A DNA stretch of 64,000 nucleotides from Trinickia mobilis (lineage in GTDB: Bacteria > Pseudomonadota > Gammaproteobacteria > Burkholderiales > Burkholderiaceae), in assembly GCF_017315705.1 (NCBI RefSeq), contig NZ_JAFLRF010000005.1, positions 124,001-188,000 of the forward strand, read 5' to 3'. Below are positions 1 to 9,346 of the stretch, in pieces. The position numbers and the translations under genes are program-made. Position 1 is the first letter of the stretch, and each line of letters opens with the position of its first letter. The notes under the pieces were generated by a model. That model was not told the origin of the DNA. It saw only the letters and a program-made list of their open reading frames with translations, and did not search any database.

Positions 1-2
1 AA

Positions 3-1775
3 GTCGACGACCTGACCGGCGCGCGCCTCGGCCGCGCGAAGTCGGCGACGTTCCGCACCGCGGACGTGGTCGGTCTCGACACGATGGCGCACGTCATCAA
101 GACGATGCAGGACAACCTCGCCGACGATCCGTTCTTCCCGGTCTACGAGACGCCGGCGGTGCTCGCCGAACTCGTGAAGCAAGGCGCACTCGGCCAGAAG
201 ACGGGCGCCGGCTTCTACAAGAAGGAAGGCAAGGCGATCAAGGTGCTCGATCCGAAGACGGGCACGTACGTCGAAGGCGGCGCGAAGGCCGACGAACTGA
301 TCGGCCGCATTCTCAAGCGCCCGCCGGCGGAGCGCCTGAAGCTGCTGCGCGAATCGGAGCACCCGCAAGCGCAATTCCTGTGGGCGATCTTCCGCGACGT
401 GTTCCACTACGTCGGCGTGCATCTCGATTCGATCGCCGACAATGCGCGCGACGTCGACCTCGCGATCCGCTGGGGCTTCGGCTGGAACGAAGGCCCGTTC
501 GAGGGCTGGCAGGCGGCGGGCTGGAAGCAGGTCGCCGAGTGGGTGCAGGGAGATATCGCGGCGGGCAAGGCGCTGTCGAAGGCGCCGCTGCCGTCGTGGG
601 TGCTCGAAGGGCCGGTCGCCGAGAACGGCGGCGTGCATACGAACGAAGGGTCGTGGTCGCCCGCGTCGAAGTCGTTCGTGCCGCGCTCAAGGCTCGCCGT
701 GTACGACAAGCAAGTGTTCCGTGCGCCGCTCACCGGCGAGACGGTCGATCCGAAGACCTACGGCAAGACGCTGTTCGAAACCGACGCGGTGCGCGCATGG
801 GTCGATGATCGCGCGGGCGAGGACGACGTCGTCATCGTATCGTTCAAGAGCAAGATGAACACGATCGGGCCGAGCGTGCTCGACGGCCTCGTGCAGGCGA
901 TCGAACTGGCGGAGAAGGACTACAAGGGTGTCGTCGTGTGGCAGCCGACCTCGCTCAAGCTCGGCACGCCGGGCGGTCCGTTCTCCGCGGGCGCGAACCT
1001 GGAAGAGGCGATGCCCGCGTTCATGATGGGCGGCGCGAAGGGCATCGAGCCGTTCGTGAAGAAGTTCCAGCAAGGGATGCTGCGCGTGAAGTACGCGAAC
1101 GTTCCGGTCGTCGCGGCCGTGTCGGGCATCGCGCTCGGCGGCGGTTGCGAGCTCGTGCTGCATAGCGCGAAGCGCGTTGCGCACATCGAGAGCTACCTCG
1201 GGCTCGTCGAAGCGGGCGTCGGTCTCGTGCCGGCGGGCGGCGGTCTGAAGGAAGCGGCGTTGCGCGCGGCCGATGCGGCGAACGCGGTCGGATTGACGAG
1301 CGAGCTCTTGAAATTTGCCACGAAGTCGTTCGAAAACGCGGCGATGGCGAAGGTCTCGGGCTCGGCGCTCGAAGCGCGTTCGATGGGTTATCTCAAGCCG
1401 TCCGACCCGATCGTCTTCAACGTGTTCGAGCTGCTCGACACTGCAAAGAAGGAAGCGCGCGCGCTTGCCGCCGCGGGCTACCGTCCGCCGCTGCGCGCGA
1501 CGCAGATTCCGGTCGCGGGCCGCTCGGCGATTGCGACGATCAAGGCGCAGCTCGTCAACATGCGCGACGGCGGCTTCATCAGCGCGCACGACTACCTGAT
1601 CGCAAGCCGCATCGCCGAAGCCATCTGCGGCGGCGACGTCGAAGCGGGCAGCGTCGTCGACGAAGCATGGCTGCTGACGCTCGAGCGCCGTGCGTTCGTC
1701 GAGCTGCTCGGCACGCAGAAGACGCAGGAACGGATCATGGGCATGCTGCAAACCGGCAAGCCGGTGCGCAACTGA
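3..1775 (+). CDS. 3-hydroxyacyl-CoA dehydrogenase / enoyl-CoA hydratase, C-terminal part (5' truncated by window)
   Basis: The reading frame is open from the window edge, so the N-terminal NAD-binding part lies outside. The visible 590 residues begin inside the C-terminal 3-hydroxyacyl-CoA dehydrogenase domain (VGLDTMAHVI, then GAGFYKK). A crotonase domain follows, with the oxyanion-hole region FSAGANLEEAM, GGGCELVLHS and LGLVEAGVGLVPAGGG, so both catalytic glutamates of hydratases are present. The order dehydrogenase-then-hydratase is the reverse of E. coli FadB but common in Burkholderiales. It should hydrate enoyl-CoA and oxidise 3-hydroxyacyl-CoA in beta-oxidation. The thiolase starts 33 nt downstream and very likely shares the transcript, giving a FadBA-like pair. 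An internal GTG at 66 is not the true start. Confidence 0.93.
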   Translation, partial: VDDLTGARLGRAKSATFRTADVVGLDTMAHVIKTMQDNLADDPFFPVYETPAVLAELVKQGALGQKTGAGFYKKEGKAIKVLDPKTGTYVEGGAKADELIGRILKRPPAERLKLLRESEHPQAQFLWAIFRDVFHYVGVHLDSIADNARDVDLAIRWGFGWNEGPFEGWQAAGWKQVAEWVQGDIAAGKALSKAPLPSWVLEGPVAENGGVHTNEGSWSPASKSFVPRSRLAVYDKQVFRAPLTGETVDPKTYGKTLFETDAVRAWVDDRAGEDDVVIVSFKSKMNTIGPSVLDGLVQAIELAEKDYKGVVVWQPTSLKLGTPGGPFSAGANLEEAMPAFMMGGAKGIEPFVKKFQQGMLRVKYANVPVVAAVSGIALGGGCELVLHSAKRVAHIESYLGLVEAGVGLVPAGGGLKEAALRAADAANAVGLTSELLKFATKSFENAAMAKVSGSALEARSMGYLKPSDPIVFNVFELLDTAKKEARALAAAGYRPPLRATQIPVAGRSAIATIKAQLVNMRDGGFISAHDYLIASRIAEAICGGDVEAGSVVDEAWLLTLERRAFVELLGTQKTQERIMGMLQTGKPVRN

Positions 1776-1808
1776 TTGAGTGCGCGCGGGCGAACCTAGG
1801 AGCTACAA

Positions 1809-3008
1809 ATGAGCAAACAATTGCAAGACGCATATATCGTCGCCGCCAGCCGCACGCCGATCGGCAAGGCGCCGCGCGGCGTGTTCAAGAACACGCGCCC
1901 GGATGAACTGCTGGTGCACGCGATCAAGTCGGCGCTCGCGCAGGTGCCGGGACTCGATACGTCGGTGATCGAAGACGCGATCGTCGGCTGTGCGATTCCC
2001 GAGGCCGAGCAGGGTCTCAACGTTGCGCGCATGGGCGCGCTGCTCGCGGGCCTGCCGCAGTCGGTCGGCGGCGTGACGGTCAACCGCTTTTGCGCGTCGG
2101 GCGTCACCGCCCTGGCGATGGCCGCGGACCGCATTCGCGTCGGCGAAGCGGAGGCGATGATCGCAGGCGGCTGCGAATCGATGAGCATGGTGCCGATGAT
2201 GGGCAACAAGCCGTCGATGTCGCCGCACATCTTCGATCGCAGCGAAGACTTCGGCATTGCGTACGGCATGGGGCTGACGGGCGAGAAGGTCGCCGAGCGC
2301 TGGAAGATCAGCCGCGAGGCGCAGGATCAGTTTTCGCTCGCGTCGCACCAGAAGGCGATTGCCGGGCAGCAGGCCGGCGAGTTCAAGGACGAGATCGCGC
2401 CGTACACGCTCGTCGAGCGCTTCCCGGATCTTGCGACGGGCGAGATCAAGGTGAAGACGCGCGAAGTCCTGCTCGACGAAGGTCCGCGTCCCGATACGTC
2501 GCTCGAGGGCCTCGCGAAGCTGCGCGCGGTGTTCGCGGCGAAGGGTTCGGTCACGGCCGGCAACAGCTCGCAGACGTCGGACGGCGCGGGCGCGCTGATC
2601 GTCGTGTCGGAAAAGATCCTCAAGCAGTTCAACCTGACGCCGCTCGCTCGCTTTGTCAGCTTCGCGGTGCGCGGGGTGCCGCCGGAAATCATGGGCATCG
2701 GCCCGAAGGAAGCGATTCCGGCCGCGCTCAAGGCCGCGGGCCTCAAGCAGGACGACATCGACTGGATCGAGCTGAACGAAGCGTTCGCGGCGCAATCGCT
2801 CGCTGTGATTCAGGACCTCGGCCTCGATCCGGCCAAGGTCAATCCGCTCGGCGGCGCGATCGCGCTCGGCCACCCGCTCGGCGCGACGGGCGCGATCCGC
2901 GCGGCGACGGTGGTCCACGGCCTGCGCCGCCGCAATCTGAAGTACGGGATGGTGACGATGTGCGTCGGCACCGGCATGGGCGCGGCGGGCATCATCGAAC
3001 GCCTGTAA
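1809..3008 (+). CDS. Acetyl-CoA C-acyltransferase (thiolase)
   Basis: 399 aa, the usual thiolase length. It carries the three catalytic residues of the family: nucleophilic Cys95 in NRFCASGVTA, His355 in ALGHPLGATGA and Cys385 in the C-terminal MCVGTGMGAAG. An AGGAG Shine-Dalgarno lies 6 nt before the ATG. It performs the thiolytic step of fatty-acid oxidation in the cytoplasm. Being 33 nt behind the dehydrogenase/hydratase gene supports a degradative FadA role rather than a biosynthetic acetoacetyl-CoA (PhaA) role, although sequence alone does not settle chain-length preference. A strong terminator follows at 3029-3077. Confidence 0.95.
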   Translation: MSKQLQDAYIVAASRTPIGKAPRGVFKNTRPDELLVHAIKSALAQVPGLDTSVIEDAIVGCAIPEAEQGLNVARMGALLAGLPQSVGGVTVNRFCASGVTALAMAADRIRVGEAEAMIAGGCESMSMVPMMGNKPSMSPHIFDRSEDFGIAYGMGLTGEKVAERWKISREAQDQFSLASHQKAIAGQQAGEFKDEIAPYTLVERFPDLATGEIKVKTREVLLDEGPRPDTSLEGLAKLRAVFAAKGSVTAGNSSQTSDGAGALIVVSEKILKQFNLTPLARFVSFAVRGVPPEIMGIGPKEAIPAALKAAGLKQDDIDWIELNEAFAAQSLAVIQDLGLDPAKVNPLGGAIALGHPLGATGAIRAATVVHGLRRRNLKYGMVTMCVGTGMGAAGIIERL

Positions 3009-3028
3009 GCACGGCATTGCGTTGACTA

Positions 3029-3077
3029 CGGTTCGCGTGCGTCCGGGCGACACCCGGAGCGCGCGGACCGTTTTTTC
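3029..3077 (+). terminator. Rho-independent terminator after thiolase gene
   Basis: A long GC-rich hairpin, with outer arms ACGGT/ACCGT and inner TCCGGG/CCCGGA, is followed by TTTTTT. It sits between the thiolase stop and the next gene, so the enoyl-CoA hydratase gene probably has its own promoter or depends on read-through. Confidence 0.8.
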
Positions 3078-3112
3078 GTTCAGCAGCGGGACCCGCGAAC
3101 AGGGAGACGACG

Positions 3113-3877
3113 ATGGATATCCTGATCGAACACGCCGAAGGCGTGATGACGATCGCTTTCAACCGGCCTGACAAGAAGAACGCGATCACCGCCGCGATGT
3201 ATCAGACGATGGCCGACGCGCTCGAAGGCGCGCAGGACGATCCGAAAGTGCGCGCGATCCTGATCCGCGGCAGCGTGGGCATCTTCAGTGCGGGCAATGA
3301 TCTCGAAGACTTCATGAAGGCGCCGCCGAAGGGCGAGGACGCGCCCGTGTTCCAGTTCCTGCGGCGCATCAGCACGACAGCTAAGCCGGTGGTTGCGTCG
3401 GTGGCGGGCGCGGCGATCGGCATCGGCACGACGCTGCTGTTGCACTGCGATCTCGTCTACGCGGCCGATTCGGCCGTGTTCTCGCTGCCGTTCGCGCAGC
3501 TCGGCTTGTGCCCGGAAGCTGCGTCGAGCCTCTTGCTGCCGCGTATCGCCGGCTATCAGCTCGCGGCGGAAAAGCTGATGCTCGGCGAAGCGTTCGACGC
3601 GAAGGAAGCGCACCGGATGGGAATCGTCAATCGCGTGCTGCCCGCGGCGGAAGTCGATGCGTTCGCGCTCGCGCAGGCGGCGAAGCTGGCCGCGCTGCCC
3701 GCTTCGTCGCTGCGCGCGACGAAGTCGCTGATGAAGCACGCGAGCGAGCGCGAGATCGCCGTGCAGATGACCGACGAAGCCGTGCACTTCGGCAAGATGC
3801 TGTTGGCGCCGGAAGCGCGCGAAGCGTTCAAGGCGTTCTTCGAGAAGCGCAAGCCGGACTTCAAGCAGTTCGACTGA
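3113..3877 (+). CDS. Enoyl-CoA hydratase/isomerase family protein
   Basis: 254 aa crotonase-fold protein with a GGGAG ribosome-binding site 7 nt before the ATG. The oxyanion-hole segment is IFSAGNDLEDF, followed by GAAIGIGTTLLLHCDLVYA and LGLCPEAASSLLLPR. The first catalytic Glu of true hydratases (as in GGGCE of the upstream fusion protein) is replaced by Thr in GIGTT, while the Glu of LCPEA is kept. That pattern resembles delta3,delta2-enoyl-CoA isomerases, so it may shift double bonds of unsaturated fatty acids rather than hydrate them. It follows the beta-oxidation pair in the same orientation but behind a terminator. Family is certain; exact reaction is inferred. Confidence 0.88.
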   Translation: MDILIEHAEGVMTIAFNRPDKKNAITAAMYQTMADALEGAQDDPKVRAILIRGSVGIFSAGNDLEDFMKAPPKGEDAPVFQFLRRISTTAKPVVASVAGAAIGIGTTLLLHCDLVYAADSAVFSLPFAQLGLCPEAASSLLLPRIAGYQLAAEKLMLGEAFDAKEAHRMGIVNRVLPAAEVDAFALAQAAKLAALPASSLRATKSLMKHASEREIAVQMTDEAVHFGKMLLAPEAREAFKAFFEKRKPDFKQFD

Positions 3878-3910
3878 GGTTTCCCCGGGCGCGGTGGCGC
3901 TCGCGCGCCG

Positions 3911-4738
3911 TTACTGCGTGTCGTAATCGACGTAACTGGTCTCGCGGCAGAAGCTCACGAGCCGCACGCCCGCCTGCCGCGCGATCGCTATCGCAAGCGA
4001 CGAGGGCGCCGAAATCGTCGCGACCATCGGAATGCCGACGCGCGCCGCCTTGCGCACCAGCTCGTAGCTCGCGCGGCTCGACAGGAACACGAAGCCGTCG
4101 GTCGTGTCGGCGCGTTCGAGCACGAGCTGGCCGATGAGCTTGTCGAGCGCGTTATGGCGCCCGACGTCCTCGAATGCGTGGCGAATTGCGCCCTGTGCGT
4201 CGCACCATGCGGCGGCGTGCAGGCCGCCTGTGAGCCGCGTGAGCGCCTGGTGCGCGGGCAGCTCGCGCGCCGCGCGCGCGATCGCGTCGGGTGCGAGGCG
4301 CGCGAGAAAACCGGTATCGGGCACGCGCTCCGGCGCGAGATCGAGCAAGTCGATGCTTTCGATGCCGCACACGCCGCAGCCGGTCCGTCCGGCGAGCGCG
4401 CGGCGCTTGTCCTTCAGCGCGGCGAACGCCTGCTGCACGACCGTCAATTGCACTTCCGCATGCGGGATCTCACCCGTGCGCTGCGTGACCTCGATGTCCT
4501 GAATGTCGCTGCCGCGCTCGACGATCCCCTCCGAGATCGCAAACCCGACCGCAAACGCTTCGAGATCGCGCGGCGTCGCCATCATCACCGCGTGGGAGAT
4601 GCCGTTGAAGACGAGCGCGATCGGCCATTCCTGGCCGATCTGGTCGGTGACGGATTCGATTGTGCCGGACCGGTGCCGGCGCACGTGTTGATCGATGACG
4701 CCGGGCTGCTCGGCGGCTTCCAATGGGTCCAAGTTCAC
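3911..4738 (-). CDS. fdhD: Formate dehydrogenase accessory sulfurtransferase FdhD
   Basis: 275 aa from a GTG at 4738. Family marks are FNGISHAVMMATP near the N-terminus, AFAVGFAISEG, the CGVCG pair of cysteines (sulfur carrier) and FEDVGRHNALDKLIG. FdhD takes sulfur from IscS and sulfurates the molybdenum cofactor of formate dehydrogenase. No formate dehydrogenase subunit is in the window. The open frame continues upstream with no similarity. The start is uncertain: the AGGAG motif overlaps the GTG, and a TTG six bases later (4732) is better spaced. It is divergent from the nitrate-reductase-associated gene at 4947, which fits a molybdoenzyme context. Confidence 0.9.
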   Translation of the reverse strand: MNLDPLEAAEQPGVIDQHVRRHRSGTIESVTDQIGQEWPIALVFNGISHAVMMATPRDLEAFAVGFAISEGIVERGSDIQDIEVTQRTGEIPHAEVQLTVVQQAFAALKDKRRALAGRTGCGVCGIESIDLLDLAPERVPDTGFLARLAPDAIARAARELPAHQALTRLTGGLHAAAWCDAQGAIRHAFEDVGRHNALDKLIGQLVLERADTTDGFVFLSSRASYELVRKAARVGIPMVATISAPSSLAIAIARQAGVRLVSFCRETSYVDYDTQ

Positions 4739-4946
4739 TCCTCGCGCGGCGCGGCGGCGGGTTGCAGCGGCCGTGCCAAAGGCTGCCTTCGTCCGTTGCC
4801 CGCCGGATAAGGTTCTAAAATACCCCAAGCAGGCAACGCGTGCCGCGTAACGTCTGTGAGAGCCCCCATACCTGTCGCTACGCGCGAGGCCCCCCGAAGG
4901 GGGCGGAAAACTTGGGGCGGCCCGGCGTTTTCTCGAGGACACCGCC

Positions 4947-5429
4947 ATGGGATTGCATGACAAGCCGCTTCTCTTCGATTTCGAAGTGATTTCGTCCGAG
5001 AACCTCACCTTTATGCCAATGTCGGTGCGCTTCAATCTCGACCGCTTCGGCCTGCGCATCTCGCTCGCGCAATGGCAGATGCTGCCGCTCGAGGACCGCG
5101 CGCTGCTCGCGCGCTTCCCGGTGGAGGACGACCGCGACTCGGCCATCGAGCCGAACTTCGACCATGCGCTCTTCGAGATGATGCGCACGCACGCCAACGT
5201 CGAGCCGGACTGGTTCTCGCCGGAAGGGGAGCCGGCCTGGCGCAACACCGAAGTCGTGCCGGAAGGCGTGATCCGTCAAAGCAGCATCGCGAGCTTGAGC
5301 GCGCCGACGCCCGAAAGGTGGGCGCAGCTCGATCCGTTCAAGCGCTATGTGCTGACGAAGCTGTCGAGGAAGCCCGAGGGCAATCACGATTTCATCCCTG
5401 CGATGAAGGAGTTCGGGCTCGCGCCCTGA
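4947..5429 (+). CDS. Nitrate-reductase-associated protein
   Basis: 160 aa soluble protein. The opening LLFDFEVISSENLTFMPMSVRF and the LDRFGLRISLAQWQMLP block match the small conserved nitrate-reductase-associated family (Nitr_red_assoc), usually about 145-160 aa. Its biochemical role is not established. It is divergent from fdhD, and FdhD serves molybdopterin enzymes, so a link to molybdoenzyme maturation is plausible but inferred. No nitrate reductase gene is in the window. Confidence 0.75.
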   Translation: MGLHDKPLLFDFEVISSENLTFMPMSVRFNLDRFGLRISLAQWQMLPLEDRALLARFPVEDDRDSAIEPNFDHALFEMMRTHANVEPDWFSPEGEPAWRNTEVVPEGVIRQSSIASLSAPTPERWAQLDPFKRYVLTKLSRKPEGNHDFIPAMKEFGLAP

Positions 5430-5604
5430 ACCGGGCTGAGCGCGGCGATTTTTTATATCCGCTACCCCTTAATCTTCGCCGGACCGTGCCGTTATCCATG
5501 AGTTGGCGCGCAGAGAGTCCGTATTCGTCCGATGAAATGCGAATGCGGACAAGCCGAGAACGATAGCCGCGCCTGCCTCCCAGAACGAACGGCGTTCGGT
5601 ATCC

Positions 5605-8600
5605 ATGACCTTTTCTTTTTCGAAGCGGCTGCTGATCAATATCGCAGTCGTCGCCGCCGCGGTCGGCGCGAACGCGTTTGTCGCGTACACGCAGATCCGC
5701 AGCCAGCGCGCAGCCGACGAGCGCACGATGCGCTCGATGAGCGTCAAGCACGATCTCGAAGCCTATCGCTCGACGCTCGGCGAAGGCCTCGCGGCGCTCG
5801 GCAACTTCGAGTCATCGGGGGTGCTGGTGCCGGACGGCTGGCGCGAGAGCGCGAAGACTCAGGCGCTGACGAACCTCGCGGCCTCGCTGCGCACCCAGCT
5901 TGCGGGCGCTCCCGACACGAGCGCGCCGCTCGACTGGCTGCTCGCGAGCGGCCAGAGCTTCGAGCGCGACGCGCAGGCGGCGCTCGCCCACGCGGCGACC
6001 TTGCCGGACACCGCCGCGCGCGTCTGGGCGGCACCGGCGTACACGCGGCTCGGCTCGGAGCTCTCGGGCGTCGATACGGCGCTCGCTTTGCTGCGTCAGC
6101 GCGAGGACGAGGCGCTCGAGGCCGCGCTCGCCGATTCCGCGCACTCCACCCGGCGCGCGACCTGGGTGCTGATCTTCACGATGATCGTCGGCAGCGGCTT
6201 GCTGATCTACACGTTCGGCATGCGCGAAAGCGCGGCGCGTGCGAAGATCCGCGTCGCACGGGCGCTGCGCCGCAGCGACGAGCGTTTCCGCGAGCTGTTC
6301 GACGCGCATCCGGTGCCGATGTGGATCTACGATCGCGAAACGCTGCGCTTTCTCGCGGTGAACGCGGCGACGATGCACCAGTATGGCCACGCCGAGGACG
6401 ATTTTCTGGCGATGACGATCCGCGAGATCCGTCCCGCCGACGAACTTCCGCGCCTCGAATCCTATTTGGCGCGCAGCGATGCACCGCAGCGTCGCGGGCG
6501 CGTGAGCGCGGGTGTCTGGCGGCACCGGCGCCGCGACGGCTCGCTCCTTTCCGCCGATATCTCGATCCATGCGCTCACGTTCATGGGGCGCCCGGCAATG
6601 TTCGTGCTGGCCGACGACGTGACCGACCAGATCAACGCCGAAGCCGAAGCGCAGCGCTCGACGCAGATGCTCGAAACGGTGATCGACAACATTCCGCAGC
6701 GTATTTCGTGGAAGGATCGCGAGTTGCGCTACCTCGGCTGCAACATGACTTTCGCGCGCGACGCCGGGCTCGCGTACACCGAGCAAGTCGTCGGCAAGAC
6801 CGACTTCGATTTGCCTTGGAAGGAGGTGGCGGTCGCGTTGCGCCGCGCCGACGAGGACGTGATCGCGACCGGCGTGCCGAAGATGAACGTGGAGTTCGAC
6901 CTCCTGATCGACGGCGTGCACCGCGCGGCGGTGGCGAGCAAGATTCCGCTCACCAATGCCGACGGCGAGGTGATCGGCGTGCTCAGCTCGTACACGGACG
7001 TCACGGACCGCAAGCGCTCGGATCTCGCATTGCGTCTGCAAAGCCGCGCGCTCGACGCGAGCGTCAACGCGATCCTGATCACCGGCCCGGCGGAGGGCGG
7101 CCACCTGATCGAATACGTGAACCCGGCGTTCAAGCGGATCACGGGCTACGATCCGGCGGACGTGATCGGCCAGGACTGTCGCTTCCTGCAGCGCGACGAC
7201 CGCGACCAGGAAGGGCTCGTCGCGATTCGCGAGGGGCTCGCGGCGAACCGCGAAGTGAGCGCCGTGCTGCGCAATTACCGCAAGGACGGCGCGCTGTTCT
7301 GGAATCAGCTGTTCATCGCGCCGGTGCCGAACACCGACGGCGAGACGACGCACCACATCGGCGTGATCAACGAGGTGACCGACCTGATCCGCTATCAGGA
7401 GCAGCTCGAATACCAGGCGAACTACGACGGCTTGACGCGCCTGCCGAACCGCAACCTGCTGCGCGAGCGGCTGCAGCAGGCGCTCTCGACGGCGCAGCGG
7501 CGCGACAAGCGCGTGGCCGTGGTGTTCATCGACCTCGACGGCTTCAAGAACGTCAACGACAGCCTCGGCCATAGCGTCGGCGACCGCCTGCTTGCGGTCG
7601 TGGCCGAGCGCCTGGCACGCAGCGCGCGGGCGAGCGATACCGTCGCGCGCCACGGCGGCGACGAGTTCGTGACCGTGCTGACCGACGTCTCCGACGAGCA
7701 ATCGCTGATCGCCTGGATGGAGCGCGTGCGCGCGGCGATCTCGGAGCCGGTGCTGCTCGACGGCACGGAGCTTTATGTCGGCTGCAGCATGGGCGCGAGC
7801 CTCTTCCCGCAGGACGGCGAAGACGCCGAGACGCTGATGAAGAAGGCCGACCTCGCGATGTACCGGGCGAAAGACATGGGCCGCAACACGTTCCAGTTCT
7901 ATCAGCCGGAGATGAACACGAGCGTCGGGGCGCGCCTGAGCCTCGAGAGGCGCTTGCGGCGCGCGCTGCGCGACAACGAATTCCTGCTGCACTACCAGCC
8001 GCAGGTCGATATCGCGACGGGCAAGATCGTCGGCATGGAGGCGCTCGTGCGCTGGCTCGATCCCGAAGTCGGGCTCGTGCCGCCGTCCGCGTTCATTCCG
8101 GTCGCGGAGGAAAGCGGCCTCATCGGACCGCTGTCGGAATGGGTGCTGCGCGAAGCCTGCCGGCAGAACAAGGCGTGGCAGGAGGCAGGGTTGCCGGCTG
8201 CGCGCGTGTCGGTGAACTTGTCGGCGCGGCAGTTCCAGCAGCGCGACATCGCCAAGCTCGTGATGTCGATTCTCGAAGAGACCGGGCTCGAGCCGCAGTA
8301 TCTCGAACTCGAGCTGACCGAAAGCACGATCATGCGCAATGCCGAGGAGGCCGTGGTGATGCTCAACGAGCTGCACGCGCTCGGCATCAGCATCGCGATC
8401 GACGACTTCGGCACCGGCTATTCGAGCCTCGGGTATCTCAAGCGCTTCCCGGTCGATCGTTTGAAGATCGACCGCTCGTTCGTGTCGGACATCGGCGCCT
8501 CGGACGAGGACGAGACCATCACGTCGGCCATCATCGCGCTTGCGCACTCGCTGGAGCTACAGGTGATCGCGGAGGGCGTCGAGACCTCGTCGCAGCTCGA

Positions 8601-8721
8601 TTTCCTGCGGGAGCGCTCTTGCCACGAAATGCAGGGCTTTTTCTTTGCCAAGCCGATGCCGCGCGACGCCATTCCAGGCTTGCTGCAGCAAGGGATGGCG
8701 ACGGCGGCGCAAGAGGCGTAA
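5605..8721 (+). CDS. Membrane PAS/LOV-like diguanylate cyclase-phosphodiesterase (GGDEF-EAL)
   Basis: 1038 aa. A transmembrane helix lies near residues 8-28, a sensor region follows, and a second helix is near 190-207 (WVLIFTMIVGSGLLIYTF). Three PAS-type domains come next (about 225-340, 350-460, 475-600). The third is LOV-like: GQDCRFLQ with Cys525, and NYRKDG...FWN with Asn557 and Asn567. The GGDEF domain has an intact GGDEF at 684-688 and an RASD inhibitory I-site five residues upstream. The EAL domain (about 785-1035) keeps EAL at 812-814, ELTES, DDFGTGYSSL and MQGFFFAKP. Both c-di-GMP synthesis and breakdown are therefore possible, with balance set by membrane and PAS inputs. It is a single gene with no obvious operon partner. 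Confidence 0.93.
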   Translation: MTFSFSKRLLINIAVVAAAVGANAFVAYTQIRSQRAADERTMRSMSVKHDLEAYRSTLGEGLAALGNFESSGVLVPDGWRESAKTQALTNLAASLRTQLAGAPDTSAPLDWLLASGQSFERDAQAALAHAATLPDTAARVWAAPAYTRLGSELSGVDTALALLRQREDEALEAALADSAHSTRRATWVLIFTMIVGSGLLIYTFGMRESAARAKIRVARALRRSDERFRELFDAHPVPMWIYDRETLRFLAVNAATMHQYGHAEDDFLAMTIREIRPADELPRLESYLARSDAPQRRGRVSAGVWRHRRRDGSLLSADISIHALTFMGRPAMFVLADDVTDQINAEAEAQRSTQMLETVIDNIPQRISWKDRELRYLGCNMTFARDAGLAYTEQVVGKTDFDLPWKEVAVALRRADEDVIATGVPKMNVEFDLLIDGVHRAAVASKIPLTNADGEVIGVLSSYTDVTDRKRSDLALRLQSRALDASVNAILITGPAEGGHLIEYVNPAFKRITGYDPADVIGQDCRFLQRDDRDQEGLVAIREGLAANREVSAVLRNYRKDGALFWNQLFIAPVPNTDGETTHHIGVINEVTDLIRYQEQLEYQANYDGLTRLPNRNLLRERLQQALSTAQRRDKRVAVVFIDLDGFKNVNDSLGHSVGDRLLAVVAERLARSARASDTVARHGGDEFVTVLTDVSDEQSLIAWMERVRAAISEPVLLDGTELYVGCSMGASLFPQDGEDAETLMKKADLAMYRAKDMGRNTFQFYQPEMNTSVGARLSLERRLRRALRDNEFLLHYQPQVDIATGKIVGMEALVRWLDPEVGLVPPSAFIPVAEESGLIGPLSEWVLREACRQNKAWQEAGLPAARVSVNLSARQFQQRDIAKLVMSILEETGLEPQYLELELTESTIMRNAEEAVVMLNELHALGISIAIDDFGTGYSSLGYLKRFPVDRLKIDRSFVSDIGASDEDETITSAIIALAHSLELQVIAEGVETSSQLDFLRERSCHEMQGFFFAKPMPRDAIPGLLQQGMATAAQEA

Positions 8722-8787
8722 GGCGGCGAGACGGAAGGGGCGCGGCGAGCCTGCGTGCAAGCCGCGAACGGCGGGCTCAATGTGGGC

Positions 8788-9183
8788 TCAAGCGACGTCG
8801 GGCAGCTTGCGCGGACGGCGGTCGCGGTCGGTCGCGACGTAGGTGAGCTCGGCTTCCGTGACCTTCACGGTTTCTTCCGCGAGGCTCATGCGTTGCGCGA
8901 ACACCTCGACCGATACCGTCACCGACGTGTTGCCCGTCTTCACGATATCCGCGTAGAAGCTCAGCAGGTCGCCGACGAACACCGGCTGCTTGAAGATGAA
9001 CGAATTGACCGCGACGGTCGCGACGCGGCCGTTCGCGCGGCGGCTTGCGGGGATCGAGCCGGCAATGTCGACTTGCGCCATGATCCAGCCGCCGAACACG
9101 TCGCCGTGGACGTTGGCGTCCGAAGGCTGCGGCACGACGCGCAGCGCGCACGGTTTTTGCGGAAGCGCGGGAGGGGTGGTCAT
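8788..9183 (-). CDS. Acyl-CoA thioesterase, YciA family
   Basis: 131 aa hotdog-fold protein. The block NVHGDVFGGWIMAQVDIAG corresponds to the catalytic Asp-containing helix of YciA (NANGDIFGGWLMSQMD in E. coli), and TEAELTYVATDRDRRPR to the CoA-binding end. It hydrolyses acyl-CoA thioesters in the cytoplasm and is broad-specificity in characterised relatives. Two starts are possible, ATG at 9183 or 9195; neither has a clear Shine-Dalgarno. 9183 gives the E. coli length (132 aa). It is divergent from the ABC transporter at 9347. Confidence 0.9.
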   Translation of the reverse strand: MTTPPALPQKPCALRVVPQPSDANVHGDVFGGWIMAQVDIAGSIPASRRANGRVATVAVNSFIFKQPVFVGDLLSFYADIVKTGNTSVTVSVEVFAQRMSLAEETVKVTEAELTYVATDRDRRPRKLPDVA

Positions 9184-9346
9184 CGAGATATCCATTAGAA
9201 AAGAAGCGCGGGGCGCGGTGAGCGTGCGTCGCGGGCAATCCGGGAAAGGCGGCCGGACAGGGCGGTTCGCTCGGCCCGAGGCCGCGGAGAGCGGCGCCAG
9301 TCGGCTTCTGCGACAATAGCAGAGCGTTGGAATTGTACGGGAAACC

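Noticed and set aside
5812-8547. 911-codon open frame antisense to the GGDEF/EAL gene
   Set aside because: Arg/His/Ala-rich composition, no family motifs; a shadow of high-GC codon use in the real gene.
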